Below are positions 34,737-44,521 of a stretch of 64,000 nt of DNA, piece after piece (the first letter of the stretch is position 1; every line of letters begins with the position of its first letter). This DNA comes from Aspergillus flavus (Eukaryota; Ascomycota; Eurotiomycetes; Eurotiales; Aspergillaceae). The stretch covers positions 1,860,001 through 1,924,000 of the forward strand of contig NC_092407.1 in NCBI RefSeq assembly GCF_009017415.1, in the 5' to 3' direction. Under the pieces are notes generated by a model, which saw nothing but the letters and a program-made list of their open reading frames with translations, was not told the origin of the DNA and made no database searches. The position numbers were made by a program, and so were the translations under genes.

Positions 34737-36496
34737 TTACAGCTTGGATCCGAGGTTGACGTGAATGGCCTTGACCTGCGAGTATGCTTCCAATCCGGCT
34801 TCGCCGAGCTCACGGCCGATACCGCTCTGCTTGATGCCACCGAAGGGAACGCGGAAGTCGCTGTCGTTGCTGCTGTTAATCCAGACCATGCCCGCTTCGA
34901 TCTCAGAGGCCACGCGGTGCGCCCGCTCAATATCTTTGGTGAAGATGGCTGCTCCCAGTCCGTAGGTCGTGTCGTTGGCGCGGGTCACGGCCTCATCCTC
35001 AGCAGCAAAGCTGGAAATAACGACGAACGGGCCGAAGACCTCCTCGCGATAGATACGCATGTTGTCCTTGACGTTCGTGAAGATGGTTGGCGCGATGAAG
35101 AAGCCCTTGCCGTCGCCGACGTTCTTGTAAGGCTCGCCGCCAGCGACGAGAGTTGCTCCTTCGGATTTGCCAGCCTCGATGTACGAAAGGACTCGGTCGT
35201 ACTGTGCCTTGGTGACCTGAGGGCCCTGGAAGGTGTCGTCGGCGAAGGGATCACCAACTTTGCTGACCGAGGCCACTTCTTGCTTGAAAAGCTCGATAAA
35301 CTTGTCATAGATTGATTCGTGGACCAAGATACGAGAAGTTGCTGTGCAGACCTGTCCTTGATTGTACATGATGCCGATGTGCGCCCATTTAGCAGCCTGC
35401 TCAATATCTGCGTCGCCAAAGACGACCAAGGGAGATTTACCGCCGGTTTCAAGGGTGATGTTTTTCAAAGTACCGGCGGCCAACTTCATGACCTCTCGGC
35501 CAGTCAAGGTTGAGCCGGTAAAGGCAACCTTATCGACATCAGGGTGGGTCACCAGGGCGCTGCCGGCAACTCTTCCGAGGCCGTTGACGATATTGATAAC
35601 ACCCGGGGGGAATCCGGCTTCCTTGATGAGCGTGGCGAGGTAGAGAATGCTGAGGGGTGTCTGCTCAGCTGGCTTCATGACAATGGTATTACCGCAAGCC
35701 AGCGCAGGGCCAAGTTTCCATGCAGCCATGGCAAGGGGAAAGTTCCATGGGATGATCTGGCCCACTACACCAATTGGCTGACGAAGGGTGTAGGCAAGCT
35801 TGTCCGGCGTGGTGCTAATGGTTTGGCCATGAACCTTGTCGGCCCAGCCAGCATAATACCGAAGAGTGTTGATGACCTCACCCAGGTCCGAGCTCAAGGA
35901 GACAGAGTAAGGCTTGCCTAGCCAGGGTCAGTCAAGGGACAAACGCAACTATTCAGCTGTAGAATGAAGACACAGACCATTATCCCACGTTTCAATGGTA
36001 GCCAGAATCTCCCTGTGCTGTTCAATGAGATCTGCCAGCTTCAGCATCAAAGCGCCCCGGTCCGTTGGTGGAAGTAGCTTCCATGATGGATCCTTGAATG
36101 CCTTGCGGGCAGCCTTGACGGCGATGTCAATATCTTCCTCGCCCGCAGCATATACAGAGGCAATCTCTTTCTCATCTCTATGAGCTTGTCAGTTTCAGTT
36201 GCTTCGGATCACGGGACATGGCGTCCGGTTCGACTGAACTAAGTCACTTACGCAGGGTTGATCGTGGCAAACTTCTCGCCCGATTTGGACGGAACAAACT
36301 CGTTGTTGATAAACAGACCAATGGGCTGAGCGTACTTACGCCCATTGGGGGCCGTCAATTGTACAGTGACGTCCGACATGATGGCTGGGGAGCTGTAAAA
36401 GAGTCGACGAGGAAGTGAGGAGGATAAAGGGAGCTTGAAGAGGGGAGGACCACGCAGGCACAGGCGGGTTAAGAGTGGAGAGGGACAGAGGGGCAT
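34737..36496 (-). CDS. aldA: Aldehyde dehydrogenase (AldA-type) with alternative starts
   Basis: Exons are 36252-36496, 35978-36177 and 34737-35917; introns of 74 and 60 bp. The shorter form from the ATG at 36379 has about 502 residues, the normal length. Family motifs are the active-site GQVC cysteine (about residue 298, short form), the general-base Glu in ETGGKSP (about 264), [11 protein letters not shown], the nucleotide-binding FTGST and EVFGPF. It oxidises acetaldehyde or other aldehydes to acids with NAD(P). The first AUG, at 36496, is in frame and adds 39 residues rich in Leu, Ser and Arg without acids, ending RRLFYSSPA, which looks like a mitochondrial presequence. Its context is weak (TTA before ATG); the AUG at 36379 has a strong one (ATC). 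The protein ends SKL, a canonical peroxisomal signal. A TATA box is at 36561. Which forms are made is inference. Confidence 0.93.
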
Positions 36497-36560
36497 TAAT
36501 ACAGAGAAAAAGAAAGAAGAAGAGAAAAGAAGAGAAGGACAGCGAAGTGAGGAAGGCGAC

Positions 36561-36568
36561 CTTATATA
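36561..36568 (-). promoter_or_regulatory. TATA box of the aldehyde dehydrogenase gene
   Basis: TATATAAG on the minus strand lies 65 bp upstream of the AUG at 36496. With the usual spacing, transcription would start just upstream of that first AUG, so it should be present in the mRNA. Confidence 0.55.
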
Positions 36569-37478
36569 ATAATACAGGATACTAACGAGCGTCAGGGATT
36601 CTCTTGCAGCATAGATGCAGGTAAAGTTGTTGTTCGAGCTCCCCCGCCAGAGATAACTGGAGATCCAATGAGATGGCAGGTGACTTGCCCACTACTCGGT
36701 GGATATCGGATACACTTTCTCTTCCCAGGAAAGCCTTACGTTCTAGAATAATTTGCTCTTTTCTGGATCCCCAATCAACATCCCGTCTTCCAACGTGGTT
36801 GCGATGCGATTCATAATCAGAAAAATGGATCTTCTCGTCATGGATGATGAACTGGAATGAGATCCAACAGCCACCCCACTCTTCTCTTCGTCCGCCGTCC
36901 GCGGCCACCGACTCATGGATCCGCTCCTCACCACATCACCATGCATCTATATCCCTGATAGACTTCGAACTGACCAAGGCCTTCCCCGCCTTCCCCTCCT
37001 CACGGTCCTTCGTTCCGGACTCGAGTGCTGACCCGCTCGGAACGCTCTCCAATCATCTGCAGCCTGCAGGTCATCATCCAGCTTCCCGCCGTCCGGCTGC
37101 CGATCCCCACCATTCATAAGACCCTGATCAGGTGTGGACCTTTTCCTACTATCTTCCTGCCAACGCGTAAAACGTCTTGGTCTATAAATCGTCTACGGTT
37201 AAGGTACCAGGGCACCGCTATGTCGAGTGCAAGTATGTACCAGGTAAAACCTGATAAAAGCAGTCGATGCCGTCTCGTCCCGTGATCAGTAGGTGGTCAT
37301 TCAAAATACCATTCACATTATTGGAACACCTCAAAACACACAAGAACCCGGTTCATTGTACACAAGGAAACAAAAACGCCTGTGGCGAGCTTTAGGACTC
37401 AGCCCAGAGTCGCTTTGGAAATGGGGAAAAAGAAATATGAGATGACATGAAAATGAAAAAAGAATTTCGTATCTTCCT
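36569..37478. other. Intergenic region upstream of aldA
   Basis: Contains the rest of the aldA promoter and the 3' flank of the EVE gene. A GC-rich plus-strand frame at 36844-37119 (Pro/His/Ser-rich) starts with an ATG but has no recognisable protein features; I regard it as chance. Confidence 0.5.
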
Positions 37479-38963
37479 CTACTCGCTGGTTTCTTCTGCG
37501 CTCTCTCCCTCCGATGACGATGACTCCTTTTCCTTGGCTAACCCTAGGATGAAGTCCCATTCTTTCTTGGTAACGCGGGAAACACTGAGCCGGGATTGTT
37601 TCAGAACCTGAAGGTTCTCGAGTGGATCTCCCGCCTTCGCGTGAGCTTTGAGGTCGTTTAGTGAGACGAAGTTCTGGAACTTGCGTCGGAACTCGACATG
37701 GACCACGTCCCATTTGGGGTCCTCTCGGGAAGATTTCTCGTCGTAGTATGGGTGTGCAGGGTCAAAGGCAGACTCTGGAGTGCTTTTGCGTTAGTCATCG
37801 CGCCGGGGATTGGGGAATTTGCAGAATTGAGACGGACCGTCTGGTGTATGTTCTTGTACAATCTCCATAAAGCCCGCAACTCCAGGCACTTTGCAGTTGG
37901 AGTGGTAAAAGAAAGCGTAGTCGCCCTTCTTCATCTCTCTGATGTGATTCCTTGCTAGTCATCGTAAGCTTGTGGTCTCGTATGTCGCTAGCTTACTGGT
38001 CGTCCTTACCAGCAGGGTTCCGCACACCTAGCACAAGGTTAGCATCAACTTGGCCGACAGAAATAGATACATCACGCACCATCCCAGGGTTCTGGCTTGC
38101 TACGCGAGGCCAAGTCATCGATGGAGAACTTAACATCAACCCCTTTCTCTAAGCGCGACTCGGGCTCAGCTTTCATCAACCAATACGAGCGGCCGGAATC
38201 ATCTTCATCCGCCTCATCCTCAGCCTTGGCATCTGCTGACTCCGATTTCGGTTGCGTGGATCTGTCTGTCGGGGTGTCTGCTCCATTCTGAGCAGGATAC
38301 TTCCTAGGCCTTCCGACTGGCCGCTTGCCCTCCTTAGGAGTACTCGGTTTCGAGGGAGTACCTTAAGGCACGTTAGCGGATTCTCTTCTCGAGGCACCTT
38401 AATTGCAGCTGAGATGAGAGGATGGGAAGAAGGGATAGATGATAGGGGAACTACATACTGGCAGACGGATCCTTGCGGGGACGGCCCCGGCCCCTTTTAG
38501 GACCCGGCGAAGGCTTGGGGCCACTTCCTTCAGGGTACTTGCGAGGACGACCTCTCTTCCTTTTCTCTCCAGTAGCTGGATCAGGGACAGCAGCCTGCGG
38601 AGATGATGACATTAGTTCCCGTTATCTGAATATGGACGTAATGAATCGTGTCCTTGCTCGCGATTTTTTATTTTATTTTTCTTGTTTCATCAAACGGAAA
38701 GTTGTCTTGTGTTACGAAGAGAAAGGGAAAATCCAGCGCGGGAAAAAGGAATGGAGCGTCAGTGAGCGGCGGTCGCGAATTGCCTTTTATGATGAACATT
38801 CGCTTGACGCGCCTCACGTCGGACCTGTCGATCTCCGGAAAGACGAAGGAGAAAAAGAAATTCCGCGATTCACGTCGGGCATACGCACTCTTTTAGGGGA
38901 ATTGTTTTCTTCGGCCGCAGGCACGCTTTCAGACTTGCGCTTCTTGACTGGCATTGTTGTCAT
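37479..38963 (-). CDS. AT-hook and EVE-domain nuclear protein (Thy28-like)
   Basis: Six exons (38889-38963, 38459-38594, 38080-38361, 38010-38027, 37838-37954, 37479-37774) encode about 307 residues; one exon is only 18 bp and the first intron is 294 bp, long for this locus. Three AT-hook motifs ([28 protein letters not shown]) fill the first 100 residues, with basic nuclear signals. From about residue 127 comes an EVE/PUA-like domain ([67 protein letters not shown]). EVE domains are known as binders of modified bases in DNA or RNA; the human relative is thymocyte nuclear protein 1. AT-hooks bind the minor groove of AT-rich DNA. A chromatin or nucleic-acid surveillance role is inference. The acidic Ser/Glu tail is typical of nuclear proteins. 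Confidence 0.88.
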
Positions 38964-40335
38964 AGGCAGAGAAGTCTGCGTGATGAAAGGGTGGGAGGTG
39001 AGGGGGTGAGGAGAAATCGGAAATAAGAAATCAAAACAAAAGGCAGATTCGATAAGAGAAAGAGAGACAATGGAAGCCAACCAGTCAAAAGACAGGAGGC
39101 GGGGAGGAGGACACGGCGATCCAGACGCGCCGAAGGGAAAGAACTGTCAATCCTGTGTTAGTGTTAGTGTTGGTGTTGGTGCCAGTCCGCTGCCAGTCGC
39201 GGTCGAATAATTATCTCAGAGTGAATGTTCAACCCTGGTGGGAAGGAAAATTCGGGGGGGGGGGGGGGGGGGGGGGGAATGAAGGGGACCTTCTCACCTA
39301 ATGAGCAGGAGTAACCTGAAAAGCTAGGCAAGGACCGCTGGCACGCACTTGAACAAGATGAGTTGAAGCTTTGTTTTGCGCCCGGGGGAACGGGGACAAG
39401 CTTGACTGGACTGGACGCGCGCCGGCGCCAGTGGACCCGAGCCGATCATAGTCACGTGGTGCCGCCTTGAAGGATAGGCTAGTTCTATAGTATGAGTTTC
39501 CTATCCAACCATGGACCTGTATACTACTAGGTAGTCCTCCACGTGATGTTCCCTTGGAGACCCGGGCGCATTGGAGCTTTCGTTCCAGTTCTATCTATCG
39601 ATAGGGTCACTTAACTACTATTGAATAACATATTTGAAGCAAGATATATGTATATGTATATAAATATTGCTGACAGATTATCTAAACCTAGGAATCGTGG
39701 ATCAACCGCCATAACCTCGGATAGCCCGTCGAACTACTCCGTACTGAGTATGAAAGTTCCGGATGCAACCATCGGGGAGGAAGAGCTCATCTCCGGTTGG
39801 CGGGATTTGAACATTTCTCGCATGCAGCTCTGAGCTGTTAGTTTCGGTTATTCTCTAGCAGTTATGCAGGTCACGGGAATCCCGCTGTATTCGGGAGTTT
39901 GATCGATCGTACTTGAACAGCTCATGAACCAGAATTGATTTCCATAGCATAAGAAGCAAAACAAAAAAAGGAAAAAATATATTCAAGGCTTACATCTACG
40001 ATATAGACTCGGGATAAACTACCAACAAGCTAGAGAAAGCCACCCTTTACGGGTCAGATCATCGGCGATTACGCCGGGATACTTCCAGAGTAGATCCCCC
40101 GTTCTCCACCTCAGCTTGCATTAACTTTCCAAAGTTTTCATTCGCAGGACTTAGTAACCATTGAGTCACTTGCGCTCGTGGGTCACTGATCGACGCCTTA
40201 TTAATGCTCATGGCTCTAGTTATCTTATTTTTGTTCCTTTGCTAACAGGGAGAATATTTATTGTTTTACACTTCCCCACATGTGCTGGATGATCTCGGCT
40301 GAGACCCAGCGGACGGCAGGTCTAAAGAAGCCAAG
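38964..40335. other. Intergenic region with a long G run
   Basis: EVE-gene promoter and transporter promoter (divergent). It includes an uninterrupted G run at 39254-39277, a GTGTTA/GTGTTG tract at about 39156-39180, and one TACTCCGTA copy (39735-39743). No coding sequence is supported. Confidence 0.6.
39254..39277 (+). repeat. Poly-G run (24 G)
   Basis: Twenty-four consecutive G residues, by far the longest homopolymer of G or C in the window. It sits 290 bp upstream of the EVE gene start. It can form a G-quadruplex in principle, but its exact length could also be affected by sequencing or assembly. Confidence 0.85.
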
Positions 40336-42373
40336 ATGCATACCGTACCCAATCGGCAGTTAGATCCGACCCCAGATGGCGTTGAAGTGCTAGAATACGC
40401 AAGGGAACCGGGGGATGGAGAGGGACAGCAGCATAAAGAGCAAATAAGCAACACACCGGATTCTGATCAAGATGTTGAATATCTCTATCTCAACTTTGAC
40501 ACCACCTTGCCACACCCCGTGGGCATCACTTCCCCGCAGCCGGAACAAGCGTCTCCACCACCATGCCCCAATCTCACAAAGTACGCTTCACCCTTCATGT
40601 GGGCAGAATCCCGCAAGACCGTCGTCACAGTTATATCGTGCTGCGTAACAGCTATGTCGGCTTACGCTGCGGGATCGTACACCTCTCCGGCTGATGAGTT
40701 GACAGCCAAGTGGAATGTGAGCAGGGTTGTATATAATCTGGGGATTTCTCTATATACTTTAGGTTTCGCTATCGCTCCCATGGTGCTGGCACCTTTCTCG
40801 GAAATTAATGGGAGGCGGCCTATTTTTGTGTCTAGCGGTTTAGTATTTACCGGTCAGCTCCCTTCCCTCTCACAGCTCGCAATGGAGAAGCCAAAACTAA
40901 TATCTATGGTTGATAGTGTGCTTGATCGGAAGCGGCGCCACGGAGTCTTTTGCTGGCATGCTTGTGGCCAGGTTCTTTCTTGGTGTTGGCGGATGTGAGT
41001 TGCCCTGCTTTGCACCCCTCCTACTGCAATACAGTTCAGGTTGACGCTGTTGATTCACCGTAGCTACCTTTTCGACAATGGTGGGCGGTGTCATCAGTGA
41101 TATATACCATGCTGAACACCGCAATGTCCCCATGTCGTGCTTCTCTGGCGCAGTTCTCTTTGGGACGGGCCTGGGGCCACTCATTCCTGGCTTCATTGAT
41201 TACCGCGCCAATTGGCGTTGGATCCACTACTCCCAAGCTATCGCTTCTGCAGTGCTAATGCTTGTCCTCTTTGTCTTTCTCAACGAAACCCGGGGGAGCG
41301 TGCTTTTAAGCCGAAAAGCTAAAGCTCTCAATAAGTACTACGACACACTGGAAAGCGCAGGCTATGTTGGCGTTGTGTTTTGCTCAGACGACGACTTCAT
41401 GGAAAAACAACAGGTCAGACGCATACGGTGGAAGGTAAAAAGCGACGAAGAGCGCGAGAGTATAACCAAGATGATCACCATATCCTGCTTTAGGCCGTTC
41501 CGTAAGTGGCAGACGTCCCTCTTCCGATGGGTGGTATCAGCCCGAAGCATAGCTGACCGCCCCATCAAGACCTTTTGTTAACCGAACCCGTGGTTTTCTT
41601 CTTTTCGCTCTGGGTGTCTTTTAGCTGGGCAGTCCTGTACCTCCAGTTCATTGCGATCCCAATCGTCTTTTCGACCAACTACCATTTCAATGTGGAGCAG
41701 ACCGGCGCAGTTTTTGCAGCGGTGTCTATCGGTGCATTGCTGGCTACCCCTTTGAGCATCTACCAGGAGAAGTTCGCTATGCGGATTGGTAAGATGTCGA
41801 GCACCCCAGAGGGGCGTTTGTATTTCACATGTGCCGAGTCGATTTTGCTGCCCATTGGTCTCTTCTGGTTTGGATGGACATCATTTTCCTCAGTCCCGTG
41901 GATCGTGCCAACGATTGCTGTGGGATGCTCGACGATAGGCATTTTCTCCATCTACTTGGCCGCCTTCAACTACCTTGCTGATACTTACCATCGATACGCC
42001 AGTTCAGCGATTGCTGCGCAGTCATTCTGTTCGTCCCGCTTGTACCCCAATAGCAAGTCCGTGATTTTGACGGTCTTTAGGTCGAAATGTTATGGGGGCC
42101 GTCTTCCCACTGGTTACCAATGCAATGTTTAATAACCTGGGTTACCCAGCAGCCTCCAGTCTGCTCGGGGGTATTGTAAGCAAGATATTCCTCTATTCCA
42201 TTACTCAGACTAACCCCAGCAGGGTGTTCTGCTGACAATCGTGCCCTGGGTCCTAGTGTTCTATGGACCTCAAATCCGTGCCAGAAGTAAATTTGCAAGT
42301 GTATGAGACTAGAATGTTCATCTTCACCCGCCTGTTGCTAAACAGCCTCTAGGAAATCATGAATCAACATTAG
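40336..42373 (+). CDS. MFS transporter, DHA1 (Tpo1/polyamine-like) family
   Basis: Seven exons: 40336-40852, 40917-40994, 41064-41501, 41570-42028, 42081-42175, 42223-42300, 42353-42373, total about 561 residues. Introns are 47-69 bp. A cytosolic N-terminus of about 90 residues precedes the first membrane helix. Family features are NVSRVVYNLGISLYTLGFAI, the loop motif PFSEINGRRPIF, GGSTFSTMVGGVISDIY, a DYRANWRWIHY loop, a central charged loop, and FRPFHLLLTEPVVFFFSLW opening the second half, which continues to RNVMGAVFPLVT. These fit a 12-helix plasma-membrane drug:H+ antiporter of the Tpo1/fluconazole-resistance type. The substrate is not deducible. The last intron is optional: if retained, the protein ends two codons later (SV) instead of in the seven-codon exon EIMNQH. 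Confidence 0.87.
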
Positions 42374-43632
42374 GTTCTTCGAAAGCGCAGGTGGCTACGG
42401 AACCTGACGCGAGACTCGATTGGAAAAAGACCTCAAATATCGGCTTGGCTTGACAGCGTTGTACGACATACATTGATCGTTTTCCAACGCATACTAAACA
42501 AGCGCTACGAAGACAGCACCGTTGTATATAAGACCCCCCTGATAATGACATAGTACTAGTAGTACAGAGCAGGGTGGGTCCTCAATCAATCTAAGTTTAG
42601 TTACCGAGCTTTCCAAAGTGCCGGCCAGGGGTCCCTCGGGATTCACTACTACATAGTATTAGTACTAACGTACTTATTGTCCATCAAGAGGGAACGTCCC
42701 CTTCATCCCGGGTTCCTTATTACTAGTACTAGTGCAACATCTCGGCTTATCACTTGCGAAGTTATCGGGCATATGACGGGAGGTGATGTGCGAAATTGCG
42801 CCATCTTTGACAGTGTCCATTGGCCCTAGTGATTGGCATTGTCGGCCGAACTATTCTTCTCTTGTCAGTAGTCGGCCGATAAACTCGGGTGGATGGACAT
42901 AGCCAAGGAGGGTTATGCAAAGGTTTTGGAAAGAAGAGGGGAGGTAAACTTGAGAGATACCAATTGATCTTTCAGTATAGCACATGGGATGAAGCATCAA
43001 ACGTCCGATAGGAAGGTGCAGTGTAAAGGTAAGTCGGGTGATGGTCTCGACTCTCATCCTTGTATTACATTTTTACTACTAATGAAGACGGGACATTTCC
43101 TCGACAAGTCCAGACATACCATTGGTTCCTGGAAGATGTAGTCGTGTACTAACCTCTGTCACTAGTACTCCGTAGTCACAGAATCCGATATCTTCATGAA
43201 CCCCGGCATAATGTCGTTTGACTGCAATGGATCGTGGGGCACTTCCGAAAAGGGATGCGCTAAACAGCCCACCATAGAATGAGCTCATGGCTGGCCAATG
43301 GGGATCGTTCTGCCCCGCGGGCGGTGGTCAATTGCGTGATTTGGAGGAGGAACAGCGACGAGACGGTCATTCGCCGAACATCTATCGAGGGGGAAGATCT
43401 GGAGGGGTCGAGAAGCTGGAGGGCTGAGGGTACCTTAGGCGGTTACTATAGGAATCTGGAGTCTGGCACCCGGAAAAGGTACATCCCTTCACCTAGTGCT
43501 CCCCCGCCGCCGAAACTATTTCAAGGTCTCCTTTCCCCCCTCCATTCCCCATCTTCTCTCGCCTCTCTTCATCATCCTCACCATCTAATCACACTTTCAT
43601 CCTTACTTGGATACCTCCTTTACTCCTTCACA
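42374..43632. other. Intergenic region
   Basis: 3' flank of the transporter gene and promoter of the peroxiredoxin gene. It carries one TACTCCGTA copy (43166-43174), and several CTAGTACTAGT-like near-palindromes around 42540-42740. A C/T-rich tract at 43520-43610 is probably the peroxiredoxin leader. Confidence 0.55.
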
Positions 43633-44521
43633 ATGGCTCAGGAACGTGCTGCCCCGTAAGTAACCTTGCTGTTATCGTTTTTGATCCTCCTGGGTGACCT
43701 AAAGACCGTCAACATGGACTCAATCGGGGACTGACATGGCAATTGACTATAGCATTCGTCTCGGCTCTACTGCCCCCAACTTCGACGCTGACACCTCCAA
43801 CGGTCCCATCTCCTTCCATGACTACATTGGCAACAGCTGGGCCATTCTTTTCTCTCACCCCGATGACTTCACCCCCATCTGCACCACTGAGTTGGGCGCT
43901 TTTGCCAAGCTCGAGCCCGAGTTCACTGCTCGTGGAGTCAAGCTGATCGGTCTGAGCGCCAACGGCACCGACTCCCACAAGCTCTGGATCAAGGATATCG
44001 ATGAGGTTACCGGCTCCAAGCTCACCTTCCCCATCATTGCCGACCCCGAGCGCAAGGTCGCCTATGCCTATGACATGGTTGACTACCAGGACACCACCAA
44101 CGTTGACTCCAAGGGTGCGTTGTAGTTCTCACAACTTGGAATGGTGCTTCGAGTTGCTAAATAATCATTGCAGGTCTCGCTCTGACCATCCGCTCTGTCT
44201 TCATCATCGACCCCAACAAGAAGATCCGTCTCATCATGTCCTACCCTGCCTCTACCGGCCGTAACACCGCTGAGGTTCTCCGTGTTGTCGATGCTCTTCA
44301 GACCACTGACAAGCACGGCGTCACCACCCCCATCAACTGGCTCCCCGGTGATGATGTTGTCATCCCCCCTCCTGTCTCCACCGAGGATGCTCAGAAGAAG
44401 TTCGGTGAAATCCGCGCGGTCAAGCCGTGAGTGTTTCCCTCCCTGCTGAGAGAGAGATTGGTATTAATCTGTCCTGACTAGTTACCTGCGTTTCACCAAC
44501 CTCAACAACAAGAAGGAGTAA
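43633..44521 (+). CDS. 1-Cys peroxiredoxin (Prx6/Prx1 class)
   Basis: Four exons (43633-43655, 43753-44114, 44174-44426, 44482-44521) encode about 225 residues. The first exon has only 23 bp. The peroxidatic cysteine is in FTPICTTELG (about residue 50), with the preceding SHPDDF that marks the Prx6 class. The C-terminal domain is full length, including TGRNTAEVLRVVDALQ and NWLPGDDVVIPP. It has no resolving cysteine in a second VCP motif, so it is a 1-Cys enzyme that reduces hydrogen or lipid peroxides with glutathione or thioredoxin-linked recycling. Codon use is strongly biased to C-ending codons, suggesting high expression. Without a targeting sequence the ATG-43633 form should be cytosolic. 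The frame is also open upstream to an ATG at 43279, but I think this is leader. Confidence 0.94.

Noticed and set aside
36844..37119. 91-codon plus-strand frame upstream of aldA
   Set aside because: Pro/His/Ser-rich, no family features, and located in a promoter region.
39795..39836. Second tRNA-like stretch (GTTCAAATCCC on the minus strand)
   Set aside because: The T-stem partner is missing and no D-arm, anticodon arm or matching acceptor 5' half is present.
43279..43632. In-frame 118-codon extension of the peroxiredoxin from an upstream ATG
   Set aside because: It runs through C/T-rich leader-like sequence, lacks a presequence-like composition throughout, and the family start at 43633 is the expected one. 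A 5' end map placing transcription upstream of 43279 would reopen it.
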